DNA from: Lineus longissimus
Taxonomy: Eukaryota; Nemertea; Pilidiophora; Heteronemertea; Lineidae
Assembly: GCF_910592395.1 (NCBI RefSeq)
Contig: NC_088319.1
Location: 8,554,001 to 8,618,000, forward strand
Reading direction: 5' to 3'
DNA: 64,000 nucleotides
The notes beneath the pieces are model-generated. The model worked only from the letters and a program-made list of their open reading frames with translations, did not search any database and was not told the DNA's origin. The position numbers were made by a program, and so were the translations under genes. This document shows, piece by piece, positions 51,005-60,592 of the stretch; within the stretch, counting starts at the first letter, position 1, and each line of letters starts with the position of its first letter.

Positions 51005-51144
51005 TTGTTGTATGTTGTGCCTGCCAATTCTGGATAAAAGATAAACTTTCTCCATTTATCCCAGTCTTTATCAGTTCCTGATGATGATGATGATGATTGT
51101 GAATCGTAATCATCCATTTCATAATTTTCACCTCCTTCAGCCAT
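50992..51144 (-). CDS. Small Polinton protein, 50 residues, overlapping the next gene
   Basis: ATG 51142-51144 to TAG 50992-50994. Acidic start, a serine run, then DKDWDKWRKFIFYPELAGTT, aromatic and basic. Its last codons (TGGATGAGATAG) contain the probable start of the 49565-51004 gene, a tight overlap that suggests coupled expression. TAAATAAGTAATT precedes the start. Not recognised as a family. Confidence 0.5.
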   Translation of the reverse strand: MAEGGENYEMDDYDSQSSSSSSGTDKDWDKWRKFIFYPELAGTTYNKWMR

Positions 51145-51154
51145 AATTACTTAT

Positions 51155-52624
51155 TTATCTAACCATAAAAACAATCAATGTACCAACAACTGAGTAAAGC
51201 ATGAATTTAATTGTTTCATGAGTATCATCCACCTTCTCAACTTTGGTGTCAAGGTTAGTAGTAGTAGGAGTATTCTTTGAGGTTTCAGTTGTTTTTGGTG
51301 TATCAACATTACTCTTTGGTTTATGACTGGTCTCGAGCTTTGCTCTCAGGACGAAGTCCGTCTTGACAGTACCAACACTACTCTTAACTCTTATTTTCTT
51401 AGAACTATTTCCTTCCATCAGTGGTGGTGGTAAGGTCTTTTTGTGGTTAATGTCATTCTTACCGGGTTTAGCATTTTTTGGTGCTATTAAAATGTTATTA
51501 TTGTAGTTATCCAGCTTACCAATAACGAGTACCATATTTGATCCTATGACATACAATCCTGGTGCTATTACATAATCTAGTCTTGTATGAGTGTCACTCA
51601 CTGCTTTTTGGTATCTTTGAATTGAAGTGGGAATATCAGGATGTTGATTAATCGAGTCCTTTAATAGTTTGTTAAATTCCTTCTGTGCATCCAATTCTGT
51701 ACCCGGTACTCCAATTATTGGTGTTCTGGTCAACGCCTGAGCACCCAGAATACAGTAAACATATGTTCTTATTGTGTCATTCAACCTCTCTATTCCAGGA
51801 TTAGAGAAACCATTTGATTTAAATATCATGAATTGTTGATAGGTTTGACATTCATTTTGTGTAATTACATCAAATACATTCTTGTGTCTCCTGACATGAT
51901 CCTTGATGAAAATATCTGGATATTTGAAATTAGCCATTCCAGCATCCCAGTCTTTACTGAACATCGGTGGCATTCTATTTTCATGAACTTGCATGATGAA
52001 GAAATTGATTTTAGAATCATTGATGTAATATCCGGGATCAGTTATGTTCGGGTTGTAATCCAGTACACTCCATGACCTCCAACCACCGTTATTTTCAAAC
52101 ACCGAGAAATCGTACTCGTCTTTTAAACCAAATTCACTCAATAACCCTCCTAGTTTCCTACGGTTAATGTTATTGTTTGTCTCATTAAAATCACTTTCAC
52201 CTGGAATTGGTATCTCTAGATTCTTCATGATCTTCAATATTTGATAGTAAACATGAAACCTGTAAATTGACCTTAACAATGGGTCACTGTGATTCAAGTG
52301 ATCGTCTATTGAAATACCACAACCTGTTGTAGCAAACCAAACAGCCATGTTAAATTGGTTCTGGTAAAACGATAATGGATTCTTTTCCAGTCGCAGACAG
52401 TCTTTCTTATTTTTCAGACTCAAAAACCCAGGTGTTATCTTAGTTTCTTGTAGGCGGAAGAAGTTATTAGTATTAACAGTTACTTCTAAATTAAAGAAGT
52501 CATAGGTGAATTTACTTTTATGTTGATTTGCTAATGGATAATACTTTATTACTCCAGAAGCTGATGAATAATTATGTTTGGTTTTAACTTCAGTTTTGGA
52601 TAATGAAGACAGTAAAAAGGCCAT
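51155..52624 (-). CDS. Polinton protein, 489 residues, C-terminal membrane anchor
   Basis: Start ATAAATGG. N-terminal about 380 residues look globular with conserved stretches (MQVHENRMPPMFSKDWDAGM, NDTIRTYVYCILGAQALTRT, RLDYVIAPGLYVIGSNMVLV). Then a basic/proline linker, a mini-repeat coding TDFVLRAKLETS (51333-51361), a Thr/Lys-rich stalk and a final hydrophobic span (FMLYSVVGTLIVFMV). The plan, a head plus stalk plus anchor in reverse topology, would suit a membrane-anchored virion or replication protein. A recurrent gene next to the terminal repeat in related Polintons; function unknown. Confidence 0.6.
   Translation of the reverse strand: MAFLLSSLSKTEVKTKHNYSSASGVIKYYPLANQHKSKFTYDFFNLEVTVNTNNFFRLQETKITPGFLSLKNKKDCLRLEKNPLSFYQNQFNMAVWFATTGCGISIDDHLNHSDPLLRSIYRFHVYYQILKIMKNLEIPIPGESDFNETNNNINRRKLGGLLSEFGLKDEYDFSVFENNGGWRSWSVLDYNPNITDPGYYINDSKINFFIMQVHENRMPPMFSKDWDAGMANFKYPDIFIKDHVRRHKNVFDVITQNECQTYQQFMIFKSNGFSNPGIERLNDTIRTYVYCILGAQALTRTPIIGVPGTELDAQKEFNKLLKDSINQHPDIPTSIQRYQKAVSDTHTRLDYVIAPGLYVIGSNMVLVIGKLDNYNNNILIAPKNAKPGKNDINHKKTLPPPLMEGNSSKKIRVKSSVGTVKTDFVLRAKLETSHKPKSNVDTPKTTETSKNTPTTTNLDTKVEKVDDTHETIKFMLYSVVGTLIVFMVR
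51333..51361 (-). repeat. Mini-repeat in the 489-residue gene
   Basis: GAGCTTTGCTC and GGACGAAGTCC stems in the stalk-coding part. Confidence 0.85.
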
Positions 52625-52732
52625 TTATTTTAATGGAATAATCTCACCAGATGGAGAAAGTGTGACGTTAACATCATGTCTCCATGGACAGAATAACATT
52701 TGCCTTTAAACCATAGTGATATTCAGTTGTAC

Positions 52733-52835
52733 AATGGTCATATCAGATGTTGCAGTCATTAATTATTTGTGCTTGCAAATTACAATGGCCATATCAGATG
52801 TTGCAGTCATTAATTATTTTTGCTTGTCAAAGACA
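52733..52835. repeat. Tandem duplication of ~53 bp
   Basis: CATATCAGATGTTGCAGTCA occurs at about 52739 and 52792 with the flanking sequence also repeated. Confidence 0.8.
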
Positions 52836-52840
52836 TGAAA

Positions 52841-52973
52841 AGGCCTATTGTGTCTTAATGCGTTTATCCGACAGAATTTTCGAAAATATTTTCAGCGCTG
52901 AAAATTATTTTTGCGTCGTTAAAATAATTTCTCTAAATTCTGTCGGATAAACGCATTAACGAACAATAGACCT
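52841..52973. mobile_element. 133-bp palindromic MITE-like insert in the Polinton
   Basis: Arms of about 39 bp (AGGCCTATTG ... ATGCGTTTATCCGACAG and the inverse CTGTCGGATAAACGCAT ... CAATAGACCT) around an AT-rich centre with TTTTCAGCGCTGAAAA. No clear target duplication. Confidence 0.6.
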
Positions 52974-53148
52974 TTGTAATACTTTGGGACGTGAGTATTG
53001 TTTGGTAACATATGTTACCATGTACATGCAGACTCTGTCAACAATATTTTCAATAGATTCAAGCAACAATGATTAATCACTGTAACAGCTGTCGTGTAGG
53101 CCTACAGCATTTATTGGAATACGCTGGGACTGTCAAGATGTGCGAACT

Positions 53149-53325
53149 TCAAGGGTTCATTACAAAGAATGTATTCTCTCGCAATGCCGGTATTCTAACA
53201 TACAAAGTTTCTTTGGGGTTAGCAGATGAGGGGTTATGAGTAATGATATGATGCTGCCTCTCAGCTTTCAAACCAAGTGGAATCTTATGTGCCCTTTCGG
53301 TATTTAATAAATATCCTGTTGCCAT
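53149..53325 (-). pseudogene. Inverted 5' copy of the capsid gene in the right terminal repeat
   Basis: ATG at 53325 begins the same 55 codons as the capsid gene at 35075, then three unrelated codons and TGA at 53149. It arises because the terminal repeat reaches into the capsid gene. If transcribed from the duplicated start motif it would give a 58-residue N-terminal fragment, but the Helitron now separates it from the outer part of the repeat. Confidence 0.9.
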
Positions 53326-53335
53326 TTTCTATTTA

Positions 53336-54699
53336 TCTAATATATTATTACGGAGTTTTCGGAGCTTTGTCTCACGGATCACGACTTTCCTGCTCGACCA
53401 ACTGACATGAAATTTCACCACGACCTTACTTACATGTTTTATATCCGGATTGCGCACTTTGTTTTTCGTTAAAACTCAGATAAGTGGTACTTTATGCATG
53501 TTTTTAGTCATTTTCGGATCAAAATGATGGAAAGAAAATGAAAGTAAATTAACCCAAACCATGTCCGTTTTTGATTGGAAAATAAAGTTATTTATAACCC
53601 AAACCATGTCCACTTTGTCACTCTCCGGTGCCACCCGGCATCACTCCTCACAGTTAATCCGGCGTCTTCCATCGAATACTTCACTACAGCGATTTTACCT
53701 CTCCATAGATGAACCTTGCCTATAATTAAGTGCTGTACTGCGCACTAAAACAATAACAAGGTAAGTTAATAGCGTTTCATTCAGCATTCCTTGCAAAAGT
53801 AAAAGAATACTGTCCAAAAACAACCCAAACCATGTCTGTTGTTTCTTCAATTTGCAAGGGACGAATTCCGCAATGACCGTGGAGCGATCGCAAAGACAAT
53901 GGATGTGCCAATTGAGACACAGCAATTTGTGCACAATTGAACACATGATTATCAGAAACATTCCATAATAGACCGTGAGAGAAGTAATGTGCCCACAAAT
54001 TTTGCATATTTAGTTCACTTCTGGTGATAAATAACTATATTTTGTGCTTGGAAAAAAGAAGACATGGGTTGGGTCAGTTTTCGAGGCAAGTCCCATGTGC
54101 TCTCGAAGTTTCTTTGTTTTCCCGATTAGACTTCAAATCTCGACTTCTTTTACCTAAAGTTTGCAATGGTAAGCTAAAAACTAAGCTCCAACAATACCCC
54201 ATATCTATCTCTCTTTTACCTTTTACAAACATGACGAAGTCGGCTACATAAACAAATAAATCATCCCCATAAAACGGGATGATGAATTTGACCCAGGCCG
54301 GCTGGAGCACATCGCTCCCTCGGATGTGAACTTGCCCTTCATTCTTGAAAGAACTCAATTCCAACTCAGGGTCAGTTACTGTATGACAATAAACAAAGCG
54401 CAAGGACAAACCTTTGACAAGCTCGGTATCTTCCTTCCGCAGTCAGTTTTCAGTCACGGACAACTATATGTTGCTTTTTCGAGGGCTAGACGTTTTCAGG
54501 ACATTACTGTACAAATCAATACAACCACAAAACAAGGATTCCTAGCCGAAGACGCCGTCACACAGAATATAGTTTATCAACAAATACTGTGATCATTTCC
54601 GAGGTAAAAACACATATCACTGTTTTTAATGTCTTGACAATGCCCAGGTGACAATGTAACTGTTTACAAACATTCCGCGCGGAGCGCGGGTTATGCTAG
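53336..54699 (+). mobile_element. Helitron (internally deleted) inside the Polinton terminal repeat
   Basis: Starts TCTAATATATTATTAC and ends with a GC hairpin (CCGCGCGGAGCGCGG), TTATG and CTAG, inserted between A (53335) and T (54700): classic Helitron termini and target. The left terminal repeat supplies the exact empty site. 1364 bp is too short for Rep plus helicase; only the end of the helicase remains. Three AACCCAAACCATGTC-like repeats lie inside near 53552, 53598 and 53823. Confidence 0.88.
54260..54592 (+). pseudogene. Helitron Pif1-like helicase, C-terminal fragment
   Basis: Open frame reading PGRLEHIAPSDVNLPFILE, then MTINKAQGQTFDKLGIFLP and HGQLYVAFSRARRF, the last two helicase motifs of Pif1-family proteins encoded by Helitrons. 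No start or upstream motifs. It ends about 105 bp before the Helitron 3' end, the usual place. Confidence 0.85.
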
Positions 54700-55107
54700 T
54701 TTACTAGTAAAATTATGTGGACTTTGAAGATCACTCATTTCGCAAACGTGGTAATCAATAAGATTCTCTTAGAAGAGAATAACTAGGTCATTGGATTCTC
54801 TTCTAAGAGAATATCTACGTCAGATTGATTGGATTCTCTTCTAAGAGAATCACTTACTGCGAAATGACTTAATTGGATTTTCCTCGTATTGGCTGGTTTA
54901 CGAGGTAGTGTTTTCCCCGTAATACGATCGATATTTTGTTAAAGCTGACATGATGATTTCTACAGTAATTTCATTGAAGAATATATGTATTGTGGTGTCT
55001 GGTTCTTAGGGGTTTCTAAGCTAATTTGAGACAAAAAGGCCTGTAAGGGCTTTTGTCAAAATAGCTTCAAAATACCTATATTCCTACCACCACAATACAT
55101 ATATTCT

Positions 55108-55113
55108 CACGCC
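55108..55113. repeat. Target site duplication, right (CACGCC)
   Basis: Identical to 34654-34659. Confidence 0.92.
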
Positions 55114-55866
55114 GTACTGTACGGATAGAATGGAAAATGCCATAATTTTACCGGTGTGAAGCCTTTCACGCTTTACGTACATTTGTATACGGCCGATGCA
55201 CTGACCGTGTGTATCGTGCTGTGTTTGTAACGTATCACCAGTTTGCGTCTTCCTCTCGCAAAATGTATAGCTATCTGTGCATTTAATAGAAATTACATGG
55301 TTTTCTATAGTTGAGAAGGGGTCTGGAAGGGGGTGTATTAATATTTGAAGGTGCATTCTGGTCTTTGCGGACCAGGTGCTTCGAATAGGCTAGCGTAGAT
55401 CAGGTCGACCTGAGAAACTTTCCACTCCACTCTTTCAGGCCTATTTTCGATGAATGGGCTATTAGTAATGTTGTTGAGTCTCGACGCAAGGGCCCAACGC
55501 GCCGCGTAGCGGCAAAAAAGCGAAGCTGGCGAAACATTTATAACGGGTCACCGTCACTTATTATTGGACTTATAGCGCATTTACGGGGTTGCAACTATTT
55601 TGCTTTATAGTGTCACCAGGAAAGAAAAGCATGCGACCTAACGCCGATCTATTTGTATAAAGTGATAATTGGAAGGTATATAGTAGGAAATATCAATAAA
55701 ATAATCATTCCATGTCGTCTTTTGAGGGCATTTTTGATTGTAAAAAATATGTGTGTACGTCACCGTAGTCTCTGCAATGATAATTTTATCAGAGCAGTCT
55801 CGCGCAAGTAGAAGTTCTTTACCTATTAGTTCTTCACTTATTAGTCTCAACGTCTGGCGCAAAGCC
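55114..55866. other. Non-coding flank, nothing recognised
   Basis: No supported gene; a GC-rich stretch with CGCGCCGCGTAGCGGC near 55498-55515. Confidence 0.4.
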
Positions 55867-58570
55867 AGACGTTTTCCATTACGATTTCACTACGATGTTT
55901 GACAAGAAGGAGCAGTGCGCGAGATATGCCAATGAGCAGACTTCCCTCGCTTGAGTTTCTGAAGAATGTTCCATATCGCGCTAAGCTCATCACTGCTGAT
56001 TATGACAGGCGTGCAACGGTAGGTATCTGCTCCCGAACTTCCACCCTAATACGGTACAATAAGTTACCATTTGATGGGAATGGGACAATGCCCTCACTGT
56101 GTATGGAGTCATAGGGATAAGAAGACATTATTCATTAGTGTTGGTACAAGTGATTTTGCCCAAAAAGCATGCGCATTCAAAAAACAAAATATGCAAGGTA
56201 TCACGTACATGACCATGACGACGTGCAGAAAGTGCACTGGCCAGTGCATACCCTATGGCTATGTACTAGTAAACATGGTAAACATGAACAACATCATTAT
56301 TCATCGGCAGTTCATTTTACTCCGAGCTTTTCCTGAAACATATAGCCATGATGATTAGGCCTACCATGTACCATGACCAATAACAGCACTAGATCATGTA
56401 GATGTCAACAAGTTCACATGAACCGTATAATCCCGCATGGCGCATGTGGGGCATGCGTCTAAACCAAAGCCCCAAAATCACTTGTTTTGGTCTATTTCAC
56501 TTGTGTTTCCCCCGTCTCCCAGTCCATAATACATTTACAGTTTACAATCCCCGATCATGGCCCAACAAAAGGTCATCGGTTGACTAAAGGAACACAACTG
56601 TTCAATGGATTTATAGTTGAATGCGATCAAACTACGTCTTTTCAATCGTGGATTGTAAATTTAACCCCATGGGCCTAGGGAAGGCCCTATAACAATACTT
56701 TCGACACAGTTATTATCTCCGCTGCCTCCACCATGTTACACACAGTGCTCACTGCTGATTCTAAAATGCGCCACCTAGTCAAAACAGGACATATGTTCTT
56801 CTAGGAATAGATCTCTTTCCAATATTTCGTCATTCCACTATCGTCATCACCTCATCATACTTTCATTGACATTACAGGCACACATCCACAGAGCACTCTT
56901 CAAATCATCTACACAGTGGTTATCCAACTAGGATTATAAAGGTAATTTCTTAGCCCCGCACAGTGGGTTTCAGTCTTGATAAAGGGGCACTATTGCTAGC
57001 AGCTAGGTAGGCAAGATAAAGTTAGCCGAAGTAGCCGATAGGGGTCTCTCACCCCTCAAAGTCCGTCACAACTATTCAAGCTTGTACAAGGAATACATGC
57101 AGCGCTGACTCTAACAAGACCCAATGGGAATGTCGCACAGTCATCTGTCAAAAACAAGACCTATGTTGTAGTATGATCTCTTGCCAATATTTAATAATTG
57201 CACTATCGTCATCACCTCATCATACTTCATTGACATTACAGGCACACATTGACATAGACCACTGTTGCAATCAACGACACAGTCGCTATCCAAGTAGCAT
57301 TATAGAGGTAATTATCATTATCATTCATACCTCATTAGCATGTGAACCAATCGCGTCGCGTCCTTTGCGATCACGGCAAAGCCTCATGGAATAATGTCTT
57401 TCACCGTTGAATAATTTTTCATATTCCATGCCTACAACTTCAATTTCTTCATATTCCATGGCTAGAAGTTCAATACTAACATAATATCCAAGATAAAGTT
57501 ACAAGAAGTAGTCAATAGGGGTCTCTCACCTCTCACTGTATGTCCACACTATTCACGCTTGTACGAGGAATACATTCAATGCTGAATCTAACAACACCCA
57601 GGGCCCTTACTCTGTATATTAGTCACTGGAAGATGGCCCATTTCACTCCTTGCTTCTACTTCACCTATAGTCTCATTGCAAACGCCTCAGTTCTATGATA
57701 TCACATTCACTTTCAGCTGTCATGCAACGCAACAACTGTGCTATCTGCCATCGCACATCAACGAAGAAGTGCAGCCGCCCACATTCCACCTCACGTCTGT
57801 CCGACCAGCTGCAATCCTCGAGGACGCCCCACTGTACCACGATTTCACTACGATGTTTGACAAGAAGGAGCAGTGCGCGAGATAGGCTAATGAGCAGACT
57901 TCCCTCGCTTGAGTTTCGGAAGAATGTTCCATATCGCGCTAAGCTGACCACTGCTGACCATGATAGGCGTGCATTGGACTGGTACAGGTTGGAACTGAAC
58001 ATTGAATATGCTGGTGGTGACGCTTTCTGATGAGAAGTTGGTCGTGACTGATGCAGTATCCTTGGACTTGTCCACAGCATCGTTCAATCATTGCTCTCTG
58101 AGCTGCCTTGATTCTGTACTTACCCAAATACTAAGACCAAATGCCTGTTGACTGTGCTTTAAGAGAGACTGGCGCCATGCCTAGAGATATGACTGACCCC
58201 TATTGGCAAATTTGTATGACTTTATCTTGCCTACCTAGCTGCTGCCTATAGTCTCCCTTTAACTGCGGAACACTTCAAAGTCGATAAAATGCCATGTTCC
58301 ACCTTTTAATGTGTTCAGACCGCCATTTTCAAAATAATCAAGTCAGGACACTGCCTTCTAGTCTCATAATAAATTTTGCTTTCCTCAATAATAACATTTC
58401 TTCTTCTTCAATGCTTTCATCATTCCAAACTTCTCCTCCTCTGACTTTTACAGGGGTACAGTCATGGCAATCAAAACCCAAATACTGAGACCAAATGCCT
58501 GTTGACTGTGCTTTAAGAGAGACTGGCGCCATGCCTAGTCTCTCTAAAAGCACAGTCAACAGACACCAAC
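55867..58570 (+). repeat. Locally duplicated segments with exon-like borders
   Basis: 55880-56015 and 57838-57973 share a coding-like block (CACTACGATGTTTGACAAGA, then GAGCAGTGCGCGAGATA). A second pair at about 56864-56944 and 57223-57311 each runs from CATTACAG to a GTAAT donor-like end; the second is open in one frame (AHIDIDHCCNQRHSRYPSSI), the first has a stop. A third pair repeats CAAATGCCTGTTGACTGTGC at 58139 and 58492. The products are not recognised. Could be a degenerating tandem gene family or a repeated transposon. Confidence 0.5.
58491..58561. repeat. Inverted repeat (cruciform-type)
   Basis: TGTTGACTGTGCTTTAAGAG and its inverse (CTCTAAAAGCACAGTCAACA) flank GACTGGCGCCATGCCTAGTC. 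Confidence 0.8.
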
Positions 58571-59754
58571 CCCCTCAGACTCAGAAACCACAAACGCCCA
58601 ACCCTTCCTGCTACCTTAATACTTCTGGGTTAGAATGAATCTCGTAATCGTTTAGTATTTTAGTCCATTGGTGTTATTGGACATACTCGAACCTGTTATA
58701 TATGTTCCGCGCATTTTACCGATCTGCGCTATCTTAAGAGATTGCGCTGCGCATTCTTAGGATCCTATAATTGCGCGGCAATCTCGAGATCGCGCAAGGG
58801 AGTTGGGGGGGGGGGGGGGGGGTCTTGCGAGCCAATGAACGAATGATGAATGATTGTCCTGCAAATAATATAACTGACTTATTATGTTCTCTCCGACAAT
58901 TTGCAACATCAGACTGCATAAATTATGATGAAATATATGAACTATGGGTTGCCATTCCAACAATAATCTTCCGCACGGATCATGGGCTTGAATTTTGTGA
59001 AAAGTCCCATCAACTTCTGCAATGTTACAAGAAAACGAGGACGGGAAACTTGGTGTGAAAGAAAATGGTGTCCCCTACGTACTGCTGTCACGAGACACTA
59101 GTCTCCCTTGTCCCACGACAACAGGTAAAACTATAGTAGTGTTGCAGAGGACGAATCAGTGACCGAGTTCCTAAACCATTATTCTTCATTTCATTCTCAG
59201 ATACAGTTATAAGTGTCTATTTCTCTTTATTTATTGAGAAGCTAAAATATTCAATTATTAAACACTTTGAGTTCAACGAGGTCGGAATTCGTCAATACGC
59301 ACATTATCTCCCCCTGGGTTGATTTGTTCCGGGTCTTAGAGCAAGACCTTGTCACTCGAGATAGGGATTTGTCCTCAAAATGCCCTTCTCGGACGCTAGT
59401 TAAAGAGGCTCTCTCGCCAAATCTTGGAATAATCCGAGACACGGAGGATGGCCTCAGCAGGCAGTTATTTAAGCTGCAGGATTGACTTATTAGTATCTAA
59501 GGTTTAGGACGCTGTCTTCCAAGACATTAGTTTTTATGGGGATTATAAGGTTTCTTGGGGTACCTTTGGGAAGGAAATCGTGGGTTCACTGCTCTTTGGG
59601 TCCGTGCGAGAGGATAAAGAGGACTTTTGAGTGACAGATCCCTCCGATCTTCCCACGTTTGGCTGGACCAAGTGGGAGGTTTTCTCGGAAAATACTCGAG
59701 TTGGCATGGTTTTGGTCAACAAACTTGGTTTTGTAACTCTGTTTACTGTGTGTT
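58571..59754. other. Non-coding, nothing recognised
   Basis: No supported gene. A run of about 20 G at 58804-58822. Confidence 0.4.
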
Positions 59755-60439
59755 GGATTAGTTGGCAGGTACGAGGTTGTATATATACCCACTAAATTTG
59801 GGGTACAACTCAAAGACGGAAGAGGGGGACAAAAGACAAGACACCATTATTTCTTTGAAACAATTTCGGACTTATACTATACACTCGTATCTGCCTCCAA
59901 CGCGCAATAAACAAGGTAGGTGGACAACTTGTACTGCATCATGAGATCCATTAAATTTTAAACAATTAATTGAATTCACCTTTCCCCTTATTTAGTTGCT
60001 TGAGGTTTGGCTTCTCTCATAAAAATACTTGACTGCTGCCTAGTGTATCGCCATGGCACTAGGTAGGCAAGATCTACGATTCCCTCACTAGAGGATGGTT
60101 ACATGGATTAGTTGGCAGGTACGAGGTTGTATATATACCCACTAAATTTGGGGTACAACTCAGAGACGGAAGAGGGGGACAAAAGACAAGACACCATTAT
60201 TTCTTTGAAACAATTTCGGACTTATACTATACACTCGTATCTGCCTCCAACGCGCAATAAACAAGGTAGGTGGACAACTTGTACTGCATCATGAGATCCA
60301 TTAAATTTAAACAATTAAATGAATTCACCTTTCCCCTTATTTAGGTGCTTGAGGTTTGGCTTCTCTCATAAAAATACTTGACTGCTGCCCAGTGTATCGC
60401 CATGGCACTAGGTAGGCAAGATCTACGATTCCCTCACTT
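59755..60439. repeat. 350-bp tandem duplication
   Basis: GGATTAGTTGGCAGGTACGA begins units at 59755 and 60105; the two are nearly identical. The second unit is interrupted near its end by the LINE at 60440. Confidence 0.9.
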
Positions 60440-60556
60440 TTTATTATTATTATTATTAAAAACATTTTTATAGCGCTTAACGTTGTTAAAACTTCTAAGC
60501 GCTTTACAATTTATAATAAAACATAACATTAATACATGATAGAATAAAAGTCATTA

Positions 60557-60592
<36 letters not shown>

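Larger units (their letters stand above)
34660..55107. mobile_element. Complete Polinton/Maverick (adintovirus-like) element
   Basis: 20,448 bp from AGAATATATGTATTG to its inverse ending CATATATTCT. Starts with AG and ends with CT, has ~580-bp terminal inverted repeats, and is flanked by the perfect 6-bp duplication CACGCC (34654-34659 and 55108-55113), all Polinton hallmarks. It encodes the diagnostic set: retroviral-type integrase, protein-primed PolB, packaging ATPase, double-jelly-roll-type capsid protein and penton-type protein. No adenovirus-type protease was recognised. Genes are tightly packed in alternating strand blocks. Apart from a PolB frameshift, a Helitron in the right repeat and a doubtful ATPase start, the genes are open, suggesting a recent insertion. 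Confidence 0.95.
53161..55107 (-). repeat. Polinton right terminal inverted repeat, split by a Helitron
   Basis: 583 bp of repeat in two parts, 53161-53335 and 54700-55107, matching 34660-35239 inverted. Outermost 130 bp at 54978-55107 have the same internal 20-bp foldback as the left end. Confidence 0.93.

Noticed and set aside
37441-51361. Mini-repeats as small self-cleaving ribozymes (hammerhead-like core)
   Set aside because: The CTGA...GA pattern on one strand is suggestive, but the conserved core sequences of hammerhead, twister or similar ribozymes are not present.
37441-51361. CRISPR array
   Set aside because: Repeats are not regularly spaced, occur in both orientations inside genes, and the genome is animal.
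34660-55107. Adenovirus-type maturation protease in the Polinton
   Set aside because: No frame shows the His, Glu/Asp, Cys arrangement; the 489- and 337-residue proteins were considered and lack it. Absence is not proven without a profile search.
58804-58822. G run as a functional quadruplex
   Set aside because: A plain homopolymer, prone to sequencing error, with no supporting context.
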